Source: Candidatus Syntrophocurvum alkaliphilum (GTDB lineage Bacteria > Bacillota > Syntrophomonadia > Syntrophomonadales > Syntrophomonadaceae). Taken from it: a DNA stretch of 64,000 nt. How positions within the stretch are numbered: the stretch's first letter is position 1; every line of letters begins with the position of its first letter. Both the position numbers and the translations under genes were made by a program. Shown here piece after piece: positions 26,892 to 35,332 of the stretch. The notes under the pieces are model-generated. The model searched no databases, was not told the DNA's origin, and worked only from the letters and a program-made list of their open reading frames with translations. The stretch is taken from positions 1,792,001 to 1,856,000 of the forward strand of contig NZ_CP046457.1 in NCBI RefSeq assembly GCF_009734445.1, in the 5' to 3' direction.

Positions 26892-28178
26892 ATGGCTATA
26901 GTTTTAAAAGGAGCAAAATTATTCGATGGTACAGGCAAGGACATTATTACCGATGGAGTAGTAGTAATAGGTGATGATGGAAAAATTGATCAAGTAGGTA
27001 AAAGACAAGATGTAAGCCCTATAAAGTATGATGAAGTTAGCTATTATGACTTAAATGGCCAGTTTCTAATGCCAGGCTTAATAGATGCACATATACACAT
27101 AGGACTACAAGGTATGCCTGATACATACCAAGAAAATTATATTTGTGAAACTTCACGAGCTGTGCGCTCTGTTAAAGAAATGGAAGCTACATTACAAGCA
27201 GGGTTTACCACCGTTAGAAATTGTGGAACAGCTAATAAAATAGATTTTAGTGTTAAAGAAGGCGTAGAAAATGGCTGGATTAATGGCCCTCGAATTTTAA
27301 CAAGTGGCGAAATTTTATCAACTACTTGTTCAGGAACAGAATACTTTGAAAATCTATATAGAATCGCAGATGGATATGATGAATTTAAAAAGGCTAGCAG
27401 AGAACAGCTAAAATTTGGAGCTGATTTTCTAAAGGTTATGGCTACTGGTGCTATTATGAATCCGGGAGGAATACCAGGAGCAGAACAAACAGATATAAAA
27501 GAGCTTAAAGCTATTGTAGAAGAAGCAACTAAATTAGAAAAAAAGGTTGCGGCACATGCTCACGGAGCACAAGGTATAAAAAATGCTGTACAAGCAGGAG
27601 CATATACCATTGAACATGCTTCTTTAGTAGATGATGAAGCTTTATCTATGATGGTAGACCACAATATATACGTAGTCCCAACTTTAACTGTGGGTTACCT
27701 AGTGTTAAAATATGCTAATGAAATTAATGTTCCAAGGTTTATGATTGATAAAACAAGACAAATACGAACTGTTAGAGTTAATTCTATAAAAAGAGCTCTT
27801 GAATCAGGAGTTAGAATAGCAATGGGCTCTGATGCAGGTGTATCACCCTATAATTATCACGGAAACAATGCTTTGGAACTTGTAATATATGTTAATGAAG
27901 GGTTAATGTCACCTACAGAAGCTATACTTAGTGCAACTAAAGTAGCTGCCGAAGCTTGTGACATTGCTTCAGAAGTTGGAACTATAGAAAAAGGTAAAAT
28001 AGCTGATATGATAGTAGTTGATGGTAATCCTTTAGAAGACATTGAGGTTCTTTTAAATAAAGACAATATTAGAAAAGTAATTAAGGATGGAAAGATAGTA
28101 AAAAATCTAGATAAAGAGTCTCCATGTTCGATACCTCAGCTTACCCCTTACATGGAAGAAGACTTTCCTAAGGTCTAA
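26892..28178 (+). CDS. Metal-dependent amidohydrolase, dipeptidase/imidazolonepropionase-like
   Basis: A 428-residue amidohydrolase-superfamily enzyme. The metal ligands are visible: DAHIHIG (HxH, about residue 65), the probable carboxylated Lys in DFLKVMATGA (about 180), AAHAHG, IEHASL and the catalytic Asp in GSDAGVSPYN (about 317). This group includes Xaa-Pro and Xaa-Arg/Lys dipeptidases, which fits its place behind an oligopeptide importer. Cytosolic, no signal peptide. ATG 26892 follows AAGGGGAG. Substrate is inferred from context only. Confidence 0.85.
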   Translation: MAIVLKGAKLFDGTGKDIITDGVVVIGDDGKIDQVGKRQDVSPIKYDEVSYYDLNGQFLMPGLIDAHIHIGLQGMPDTYQENYICETSRAVRSVKEMEATLQAGFTTVRNCGTANKIDFSVKEGVENGWINGPRILTSGEILSTTCSGTEYFENLYRIADGYDEFKKASREQLKFGADFLKVMATGAIMNPGGIPGAEQTDIKELKAIVEEATKLEKKVAAHAHGAQGIKNAVQAGAYTIEHASLVDDEALSMMVDHNIYVVPTLTVGYLVLKYANEINVPRFMIDKTRQIRTVRVNSIKRALESGVRIAMGSDAGVSPYNYHGNNALELVIYVNEGLMSPTEAILSATKVAAEACDIASEVGTIEKGKIADMIVVDGNPLEDIEVLLNKDNIRKVIKDGKIVKNLDKESPCSIPQLTPYMEEDFPKV

Positions 28179-28195
28179 TACCACTTGAATTTTAT

Positions 28196-29113
28196 ATGCT
28201 ATTTGGCTATTATTGGGTAGAAATAATATTTAAAAGAAGAAAGCAGGTTTATACATTGAAAAACGGTAATACCTTCTTTGAAAAAATTAAACAAAAAAGC
28301 GATAAATTATCCCCCAAGCAAGCACAATTAGCAAAATATATTATGGATAATTATAAAAAAGCTGCTTTTCAAAACCTAACTCAAATAGCAAAAGAAGCTG
28401 ATGTTAGTGAATCAACTGTTGTTAGACTATCTACAACCTTGGACTATTCTGGTTTTATAGAAATGTCTAACGATTTACAGGATATTGTTCAACATGAATT
28501 AAAAGCATATGATAGCATCAGAAACACACTAAAGGGAGAAAACCTAAAAGAACTTAACATTTTGTTAACTGTTATTAATAATGATCAAAAAAATATGGAT
28601 ACACTTGTTGATAGTGTTTCTATGCAAGAAATTGAAGAAGTAGTAGCTAGAATTGAAGAGTCTAATAAGGTAATAGTTGTAGGCTTATATTCTTCTAGTT
28701 ATATGGCAGAATACCTAGGATACACTTTAGGAAAAGTTAAAACAGATGTAGTTGTTATAAATAAAGACAGCATGGATGCCCATAATCTTATCTTAGCTTG
28801 TGATGAAAAAACTACAGTCATAATGTTATCTTTCCCCAGATACCCTAAACACTTAAAAAACCTTGGGGAAGCCTTTAGAAACAAAGGTGCTACAATTATA
28901 GGTATTACAGACAGCGTGTTTTCTCCTCTAAAAGTATTTACTGATAAACTTTTGATTGTACCTCTCAAATACATGTCCTTTTCAGATCCTTGTGGACCTA
29001 TATTACTATTGTTGCAAGCAATCATTGTTGAATACGTAGCAAGAAACCCCGAGGATACTGAACACAAATTAAAACAATTCGACGAATATGCCAATCAAAT
29101 AAACTTATTCTAG
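28196..29113 (+). CDS. RpiR/MurR family transcriptional regulator
   Basis: A regulator with an N-terminal RpiR helix-turn-helix (LSPKQAQLAKYIMDNYKKA, then NLTQIAKEADVSESTVVRL) and a C-terminal SIS domain (about residues 140-260). RpiR proteins usually sense phosphosugars or muropeptide sugars. Two starts are possible: ATG 28196, or TTG 28256 (giving 285 residues) whose product begins right at the family N-terminus and which follows AGCAGG. It closes the plus-strand peptide gene set and is its likely regulator by position. Confidence 0.88.
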   Translation: MLFGYYWVEIIFKRRKQVYTLKNGNTFFEKIKQKSDKLSPKQAQLAKYIMDNYKKAAFQNLTQIAKEADVSESTVVRLSTTLDYSGFIEMSNDLQDIVQHELKAYDSIRNTLKGENLKELNILLTVINNDQKNMDTLVDSVSMQEIEEVVARIEESNKVIVVGLYSSSYMAEYLGYTLGKVKTDVVVINKDSMDAHNLILACDEKTTVIMLSFPRYPKHLKNLGEAFRNKGATIIGITDSVFSPLKVFTDKLLIVPLKYMSFSDPCGPILLLLQAIIVEYVARNPEDTEHKLKQFDEYANQINLF

Positions 29114-29130
29114 TCAAAAAAGGCCGCGGC

Positions 29131-29184
29131 GTAGAACAGGGGACGGTTCTTTGTTCCATTTTGTGAAACAAAAAACCGTCCCCG
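29131..29184. repeat. Long GGGACGGTTCT-type hairpin (family 3, copy 3)
   Basis: GGGGACGGTTCTTTGTT (from 29139) pairs with AACAAAAAACCGTCCCC (ending 29183) with a few mismatches. The outer left word is GTAGAACAG as in copy 2, but the inner word is GTTTCA-like as in copies 4 and 5, and the outer right word is missing; this copy looks like a chimera or a decayed copy. It lies between the convergent rpiR and pgi/pmi genes. Confidence 0.8.
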
Positions 29185-29191
29185 TGATTAC

Positions 29192-30223
29192 CTAAGCTTT
29201 GGCTAGGGCTAATTCGCCTTTTAAATAATCTATAACCTTAACTGGAGTAGGATTAACATTATATTCTAAGGCTAAATAATAGCTAGCATAATCCCCTATA
29301 TAAATTAGTGAGTATATCCGTGCTAGGTAGGACTGCCCTTCACTCTGTACTTCAATAACACTTCCCACCTTATCTTTTATTATATCTTTACTGGTATCCA
29401 TGCGTAATTTGTTGCGTTCATTATCATTATCATCGCGTAGTAAAATAACTGCTATTTTATCTAGTATTTCTTCAGGCAACTCAAATCCAACTATTTCATT
29501 ATGATTTAACTCTGGAATAACATTAAAATATGCTGGACATTTTGCGTTTTCGTTTATCTGGCCTTTCCACCTCATTGCAGCTACTTCAGATGTTCCTGCA
29601 CAACCCCATATAACAGGTATATGACCTTTTACAAGTTGGGCAATAGTTTTAGCTTTATTATCATCACTATCAATATCTGGATTTAGTGAATCTCTTAGGT
29701 CAAGTAAAACATTATAAGTTTCATCTATCTCTTCTTTAACATTACTTAAAACCCCTATTTTTTCCATTGCTAGTGCCACTGGTGCAAAAAGATATCCTGT
29801 TGCTGCTCTTGGCACTAATCCTCCTGGTATATTAACAACTGGGAAACCATCAGCATTAGCCATTTCCCCTAGCTTTCCTCCCGTTGTAAATGCAATGATA
29901 GTTGCACCTTTGTTTTTAGCCTTTTCATATGAACTTAATGTTTCTTCAGTATTTCCTGAATAACTTACTGCTAAAACTAAGCTTTCATTATCAACAAACT
30001 CAGGAATATCATAATCGCGATTAATTATAATAGGGCTTGAAGCTTTTTTCAAAGCATAGGTTCTTAAAATATCGCCACCTATGGCTGATCCTCCAAGCCC
30101 ACTAACTACAATGTTTTTATAGGATTTTTTATACTGTGCTAAAAAATTTAAATCAATATCCATACTTTCTTTAAACTGATTAGGTAGATTAAACAGATAT
30201 TCCATCATTTTTTCTGGTGTCAC
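29192..30223 (-). CDS. Bifunctional phosphoglucose/phosphomannose isomerase
   Basis: A 343-residue SIS-domain isomerase of the archaeal/Gram-positive bifunctional PGI/PMI type, which interconverts fructose-6-P with glucose-6-P and mannose-6-P. VSGLGGSAIGGD (about residue 40), AVSYSGNTEETLS, the PRAATGYLF segment and ELNHNEIVGFE are present. The start is GTG 30223, six bases after GGAGGG; the frame to 30274 reads back into the kinase gene. It follows the ROK kinase by 23 bases, forming a sugar-phosphate entry pair for the glycolytic operon. Confidence 0.9.
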   Translation of the reverse strand: MTPEKMMEYLFNLPNQFKESMDIDLNFLAQYKKSYKNIVVSGLGGSAIGGDILRTYALKKASSPIIINRDYDIPEFVDNESLVLAVSYSGNTEETLSSYEKAKNKGATIIAFTTGGKLGEMANADGFPVVNIPGGLVPRAATGYLFAPVALAMEKIGVLSNVKEEIDETYNVLLDLRDSLNPDIDSDDNKAKTIAQLVKGHIPVIWGCAGTSEVAAMRWKGQINENAKCPAYFNVIPELNHNEIVGFELPEEILDKIAVILLRDDNDNERNKLRMDTSKDIIKDKVGSVIEVQSEGQSYLARIYSLIYIGDYASYYLALEYNVNPTPVKVIDYLKGELALAKA

Positions 30224-30246
30224 AACGTTCCCTCCAAAATGTTTAT

Positions 30247-31194
30247 TTACTGCTCTAAAGCCATAGCAGCACAACCAAGTAAACCTATATCTTCACCTAG
30301 TTCAGAAGCCTTAATTACCAAATTTTTGCGATGAAGTGCATATACATTATTATGAACATATTTAGATATAGATTCTAAAAGTAAATCTTCTAACCCAAAA
30401 ATAACACCTCCACCTAAAATAAATATTTCTGGATTGAAGATATTAATTATATTACTAGTTCCAGACCCAAGATAATAAGCTGTTTCATTTATTAAATTAA
30501 TGGCTTCAGGATCACCATTACGTGCTGCTAGTCCAACTTCATAGGCAGTAATATTAGCTTTTTCTTTTTTATAGGTTTTAATTCCTAAACCTTCACCATT
30601 TTCTATAAGTTTTTTTGCCTTAACAGCTATTGCTGTACCTGATGCACAAGCCTCTAAACATCCATGTCGGCCACAACCACAAATTCGCCCTTTGGGTTCA
30701 ACAACCATATGACCAAATTCACCTGCACCACCATTAATACCACGGTATGGCTTGCCATCAATAATTATTCCACCACCAATACCACTACTTACAGTCATAT
30801 ATAGCAGGTGTTTATATTGTTTTTTTTGCCCAAAAAAATACTCTCCTAGTGCTGCAGTAGTAGCATCATGTTCTACTTGCACCTCTTTTTGAAGCCTTTT
30901 TTCTAGTTCCTCTTTTAAAGGAAAATACCCCCACTTAAGATTGGGAGTATCATATATAACACCATCAGGATAACTAAGTGGTCCCGGTGCCGCAACAACT
31001 ATTTTCTCAATTTTATGTGCTTCTAAAGATTTGTCTTTAAGTAGGTCATTTATAGCCATTACTATCCTATTAACTATATCTTTAGGACTTCTTTCTTTTA
31101 TAGTAGGCTGCTTAACACGCTTAACAATAGCTCCATCCTTGGCAACAATTCCACTTAATATTTTAGTAGCACCTAAGTCAACCCCTATAATCAC
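30247..31194 (-). CDS. ROK family sugar kinase (glucokinase-like)
   Basis: A 315-residue ROK kinase. The N-terminal phosphate-binding GVDLGATK, EHDATTAALGE (catalytic Asp), SSGIGGGIIIDGK and the zinc motif CGCGRHGCLEACASG (about residues 165-180) are all intact. Most likely it makes glucose-6-phosphate. The start is GTG 31194, ten bases after AAGGAG; the frame upstream to 31245 runs through that site. It is paired with the PGI/PMI gene. Confidence 0.9.
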   Translation of the reverse strand: MIIGVDLGATKILSGIVAKDGAIVKRVKQPTIKERSPKDIVNRIVMAINDLLKDKSLEAHKIEKIVVAAPGPLSYPDGVIYDTPNLKWGYFPLKEELEKRLQKEVQVEHDATTAALGEYFFGQKKQYKHLLYMTVSSGIGGGIIIDGKPYRGINGGAGEFGHMVVEPKGRICGCGRHGCLEACASGTAIAVKAKKLIENGEGLGIKTYKKEKANITAYEVGLAARNGDPEAINLINETAYYLGSGTSNIINIFNPEIFILGGGVIFGLEDLLLESISKYVHNNVYALHRKNLVIKASELGEDIGLLGCAAMALEQ

Positions 31195-31342
31195 GAATAC
31201 AACGCTCCTTTTAGAAATAGACACACTCTGCGAGCACACTGACAATTTGATTTTATTGTGAAACCTATTTGTGAATAAAGTTAATAAATAATAATAATAA
31301 AAAGTCTGTAGAATCGGTATTTGTATGTGTTTATTTATTATT

Positions 31343-32146
31343 TTAGGCTAACACAAACCTATGTATTGCCTCTGCTACGCCTTTTTCGTCATTAGATGTA
31401 GTAATAAAATCTGCTACTTCTTTAACTGATGTGCGGGCATTCCACATGGCTACTCCTAAGCCGGCCCATTCTATCATTGCAAGGTCATTATAACTGTCAC
31501 CTACAGCCATAACTTCTTTTCTATCAATATTGTAATGGTCAGTTATTACTTTTAAAGCATCTGCTTTATTGGCTTTTTTATTCATAACTTCTAAAAAAAA
31601 TGGTTTAGAACGAGTAATATGTAAATTATCACCATAATTATTCTTTAACTCTAACTCCATATCTAATAACATTCTTTCATTATCGGTTACTGCCATAATT
31701 TTAAAGGGGTCATAAGTATCTAATGCATCAATTAAACTATCCATTATAACTGGCTCAACACCAGCCAATTTCACATAAAACTTTCCTTCTTCAGTTAGAT
31801 TTTCTAAGCATAATCTATCATCATAATAAGTATGATAATGAACTCCGCACTTTTTAAAATACTCCATTATTTCTATTGACTCTTTTTTAGGGACAGGCTC
31901 ATAATACAAAACTTCTTCTGATAAAGAGTTTTTAACCCATGCTCCTTGATAAGTTATCAATGGTACATCAATATTTAACTGACGAGCATATGGTAATGCA
32001 GAGCTATACATTCTACCCGTTGCAATAGTAACCATTACTCCTTTTTCCCTCGCTGCAGTTATAGCTTTAGCACATTCATCAGATATTCTTAGACCAGAAT
32101 CTAATAAGGTATCATCTAAATCTATTGCGATTAATTTAACGGACAT
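31343..32146 (-). CDS. HAD-superfamily Cof-type phosphatase
   Basis: A 267-residue Cof/YidA-type HAD hydrolase. Motif I DLDDTLLDS (about residue 9), motif II TIATGR, motif III Lys near KANKADALK and motif IV AVGDSYNDLAMIEWAG are present. The family dephosphorylates sugar phosphates or FMN-like compounds; the substrate cannot be told. ATG 32146 follows AAGGAGGGAG. Upstream is a stem-loop that terminates the preceding gene, and a 148-base AT-rich gap leads to the ROK kinase gene. Confidence 0.9.
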   Translation of the reverse strand: MSVKLIAIDLDDTLLDSGLRISDECAKAITAAREKGVMVTIATGRMYSSALPYARQLNIDVPLITYQGAWVKNSLSEEVLYYEPVPKKESIEIMEYFKKCGVHYHTYYDDRLCLENLTEEGKFYVKLAGVEPVIMDSLIDALDTYDPFKIMAVTDNERMLLDMELELKNNYGDNLHITRSKPFFLEVMNKKANKADALKVITDHYNIDRKEVMAVGDSYNDLAMIEWAGLGVAMWNARTSVKEVADFITTSNDEKGVAEAIHRFVLA

Positions 32147-32167
32147 AGTCTCCCTCCTTAAAATGAG

Positions 32168-32204
32168 TTTATAATAAAGCCGAGCTTATTGCCCGGCTTT
32201 TTTA
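32168..32204. terminator. Terminator-like stem-loop
   Basis: AAGCCGAGC (32177-32185) pairs with GCCCGGCTT (32191-32199) with one mismatch. The U tract is strong on the plus strand (TTTTTT) and weaker on the minus strand (TTTATTATAA). It lies after the leftward holin-like gene. Confidence 0.6.
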
Positions 32205-32240
32205 AACATAATTTATAAATAATGTATAATGATTATATTA

Positions 32241-32600
32241 TTATCTAAACCTAAAGAATTTATCATCAACTAAATAACTAATTATAAAACTAATTATACT
32301 TAACACTATAGCACTTAATATAGCCCAACCAAAACCATGTATATAAAAGCCTTGAATGGTTATTGAAGTAAGCCACAGCATTAAGCCATTTATAACAAAT
32401 GTAAATAAACCAAGAGTTAGTATAGTAAATGGTAGTGTTAGTATAAATAATATTGGACGTATAAAGGCATTAATTATTCCTAAAAAAATTGATCCAACAA
32501 TAGCACCCCAAAAAGTTACTTCAAAACCAGAAATCAGAGCAGCAGTAAAAATTATTGCACAAATATTTAAAATCCATCGTAAAACCCAACCTTGTAACAA
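32241..32600 (-). CDS. Small membrane protein of the phage-holin 4 TMS (superfamily IV) type
   Basis: A 119-residue very hydrophobic protein with four predicted helices. The pattern FWGAIVGSIFLGIINAFIRP followed by LTLPFTILTLGLF and VINGLMLWL is typical of the chromosomal YvlD/holin_4_2 family, which is unrelated to lysis in most bacteria. The start is TTG 32600, eight bases after AAAGGGG. Function unknown; probably envelope-linked. Confidence 0.82.
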   Translation of the reverse strand: MLQGWVLRWILNICAIIFTAALISGFEVTFWGAIVGSIFLGIINAFIRPILFILTLPFTILTLGLFTFVINGLMLWLTSITIQGFYIHGFGWAILSAIVLSIISFIISYLVDDKFFRFR

Positions 32601-32760
32601 AACCCTAACCCCTTTCGAGTTTAAACTACTAATGATAACCCCTTATAAATTTTATTGTAACATAATATAGCTGTTTTCGATTTATTTCCCGGGAAATTAA
32701 AAATATGATTTCTTTTTGTCAAATAAGTATGTTTTAAAACAAGTAATAATTCAAAATTAT

Positions 32761-32988
32761 GCTTTTACTGCAAAAAGCTAAACTTAGAGTATGGAATCGG
32801 CTGAGCAAACATGTTTATCACGCCACTCATCGGTCTTTACCTCCATTTTAGCTTAGCACTTATTATCTAAAATGATTTTTCATTTATACTTAGCCGTAAT
32901 CATTCACCACGCCTTGCTATTCGGGACTTAGATAAACATGTTTGCTCAGCCTTAAGTTTGTTGTAGTTACTTTTTGCAGCAGAATCAA
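32761..32988. repeat. MITE-like element, family 1 copy B
   Basis: Full-length copy in opposite orientation to copy A. The left end is degraded (CTTTTACTGCAAAAAG), the right end intact (TTTTTGCAGCAGAATCAA). It fills most of the 460-base gap between uvrC and the holin-like gene; the rest (32601-32760) is AT-rich with no supported feature. Confidence 0.88.
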
Positions 32989-33062
32989 TTATTAGAAATT
33001 ATGTTTTTTTCTCCTTCCGAATAAATGACTAACCTAGGCTATGTGAATTAGAGTAGTTCATA

Positions 33063-34844
33063 TTATTTAAAATATTCTTCGATATTTTTAGCTACATTTT
33101 TATTTATGCCAGGCACCTCTAATAATTGTTCAACACTAGCCTCCCTTATCTTAGCTACTGATCCAAAGTGCTTTAATAGGTTCTTTTTTCTTTTCTCCCC
33201 AATACCCTCTATCTCATCTAAAGCTGATTTTGTTACCTTTTTACTTCTTAACTTGCGATTATATTCTATTGCAAATCGATGGGCTTCATCTCTTGCTCTT
33301 TGCAATACCATTAAAGCTTCATCTCTGCGAGGTAAAACAATCGGCTTAGAAATACCCGGTTTAAAAATTTCTTCATTTTTTTTCGCCAAACCAAAAACGG
33401 GTATGTCGACACCAAGTTCATTTATGACATTTTGAACTGCATTAACCTGACCTAATCCACCATCTATTAATATAAGGTCTGGCTCAGGTAAAAAGCTTTC
33501 ATTGCCTTCACGTGCCTGGGTAAATCTACGCTTTAGGGCTTCACTCATTGCAGCAAAATCATCATTTTTATCAATTTTTATCTTAAACCTTCGATAAGCC
33601 ATTTTGTCAGGTACAGCTTTAGTAAGTACTACCATAGACGCTACCGTTTCTTCTCCTGCTAGGTGAGATATGTCAAAACACTCTATCCTTTCGGGAACCA
33701 CTTCAATATTCAACACTTTACTTAGGTGTTGTAAAACCTTTTCATTCTTTAGGTCTTGGTTCATCTTTTCATCCCATAATAACTTAGCATTATCTAATAC
33801 CATATCTAGCAACTGTTTTTTCTCACCTTTTTTAGGAACCTTAATTTTAACACTTCTTTGAGTTTTTTCTTTTAGCCATGATTCAATTAATTCTAATTCC
33901 TCAAAAGTTAAGTTTATTATAATCTCACCAGGTATATCAGGATTTTCATCATAATATTGCTTTATTAAAAACCCTAAAATTTCTTCTTCTTTTTCATCTA
34001 TAGCCTTTTTCAGCCAAAAGGTATCTTTGCCTATTATTTTTCCTGCACGCAGTTTCAAGACTAGAACTAGGTTGTTTTTCTCATCATTTACCATGCCTAT
34101 TACATCCATTTTATATTGAGCATCAAAACTAATCTTTTGCTTAGCACTAACTTTATTAATGGCATTAATCTGATCTCTTATCCTCGCTGCTTTTTCAAAC
34201 TCAAGGTTATTAGCTGCTATTTGCATTTCTTCTTCTTTTTGTTTAAGTAAGTCTTTATAGTTTCCTTCTAAAAAATCAATCAGTCCTACCACTACTTTGT
34301 TATATTCCTCATGGGATAATTTGCCACTACAAGGAGCAAGGCATTTGTCTATATCTTTATTCAAGCAGGGCCTGGTTTTATTCTTAAAATTTTTGCAGGT
34401 CCTCACAGGAAATATAGATGTAAGAAGTCGTAGGGTTTCACGCAGTGAAGTTACATCAGTATATGGACCAAAGTATCTAGAAGCCCTATCCTTTTCTTCT
34501 CTAACCACACTTATTCGTGGGAATTTTTCTCCCGTAGTAATTTTAAGGTAAGGATAAGTTTTATCATCGCGAAGGTTAATATTATAGCGAGGTTGGTATG
34601 ATTTAATTAGGTTGTTTTCAAGTATTAGGGCTTCGACTTCGGAGTTAGTAACTATATAGTCAAAATCAGCCACTCTGCTCATCATCACACGAACTTTAGG
34701 ATCAAGACCTTCAGGAGATTGGAAATAAGAGCGCAAGCGATTACGCAGAGCCTTAGCTTTCCCTACATAAATCACTCGACTCTCCTCATCTTTAAACATA
34801 TAAACCCCTGGATTTAAAGGCACATTTTTAAGACGATCTTTCAT
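33063..34844 (-). CDS. uvrC: Excinuclease ABC subunit C
   Basis: A 593-residue nucleotide-excision-repair nuclease. In order: GIY-YIG nuclease (GVYMFKDEESRVIYVGKA, residues 13-30), Cys cluster CKNFKNKTRPCL, UVR motif (about 200-235), RNase H-like second nuclease domain (ECFDISHLAGE, LILIDGGLGQVNA) and C-terminal helix-hairpin-helix (EIEGIGEKRKKNLLKHFG). It makes both incisions at UvrB-marked damage. uvrC, uvrA and uvrB are neighbours here but are separated by repeats. Confidence 0.97.
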   Translation of the reverse strand: MKDRLKNVPLNPGVYMFKDEESRVIYVGKAKALRNRLRSYFQSPEGLDPKVRVMMSRVADFDYIVTNSEVEALILENNLIKSYQPRYNINLRDDKTYPYLKITTGEKFPRISVVREEKDRASRYFGPYTDVTSLRETLRLLTSIFPVRTCKNFKNKTRPCLNKDIDKCLAPCSGKLSHEEYNKVVVGLIDFLEGNYKDLLKQKEEEMQIAANNLEFEKAARIRDQINAINKVSAKQKISFDAQYKMDVIGMVNDEKNNLVLVLKLRAGKIIGKDTFWLKKAIDEKEEEILGFLIKQYYDENPDIPGEIIINLTFEELELIESWLKEKTQRSVKIKVPKKGEKKQLLDMVLDNAKLLWDEKMNQDLKNEKVLQHLSKVLNIEVVPERIECFDISHLAGEETVASMVVLTKAVPDKMAYRRFKIKIDKNDDFAAMSEALKRRFTQAREGNESFLPEPDLILIDGGLGQVNAVQNVINELGVDIPVFGLAKKNEEIFKPGISKPIVLPRRDEALMVLQRARDEAHRFAIEYNRKLRSKKVTKSALDEIEGIGEKRKKNLLKHFGSVAKIREASVEQLLEVPGINKNVAKNIEEYFK

Positions 34845-34879
34845 GTACTTTCACCCTTTATATAGTAGACACGGCTGGT

Positions 34880-35074
34880 TCTAATTCTTAATTTTTAATT
34901 TTAAATTTTTAATTAAGGTGAGGAAACTATCGTTTCCTTTGATATTATTTGAAGCATAGAATGCATTCTCTGCGTTTCAACGCGATATTTTTACAAGGCT
35001 CGCAGATCACTTATCTTATATATAATAAGGAAAACGTAGTTTTCCAACCACAATTAAGAATTAAGAATTCAAAA
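34880..35074. repeat. AT-rich element with paired end hairpins (family 2, copy b)
   Basis: End hairpins AGGAAAC-TATC-GTTTCCT (34921-34938) and GGAAAAC-GTA-GTTTTCC (35029-35045), each next to AATTAAGAATT-like words. Directly followed by MITE copy C. No gene. Confidence 0.6.
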
Positions 35075-35306
35075 TTGATTCTGCTGCAAAAAGTAACTAC
35101 AACAAACTTAAGGCTGAGCAAACATGTTTATCTAAGTCCTTAAATAGCAAGGCGTGGTGCATAGATCACGGCTAAGTATAAATAAAAAATCATTTTAGAT
35201 AATAAGTGCTAAGCTAAAATGAAGGTAAAGACCGATGAGTGGCGTGATAAACATGTTTGCTCAGCCGATTCCATACTCTAAGTTTAGCTTTTTGCAGTGG
35301 AATCAA
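35075..35306. repeat. MITE-like element, family 1 copy C
   Basis: Full length, same orientation as copy A, with the best-preserved ends: TTGATTCTGCTGCAAAAAG on the left and CTTTTTGCAGTGGAATCAA on the right. It ends 27 bases before the uvrA stop codon. Confidence 0.9.
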
Positions 35307-35332
35307 AATTCAAAATTAATCAGTAAAAACAT

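Noticed and set aside
34949-35143. Open frames within repeat copies (also 38225-38476 and 20207-20446)
   Set aside because: They translate MITE or family 2 sequence and are not conserved as frames between copies.
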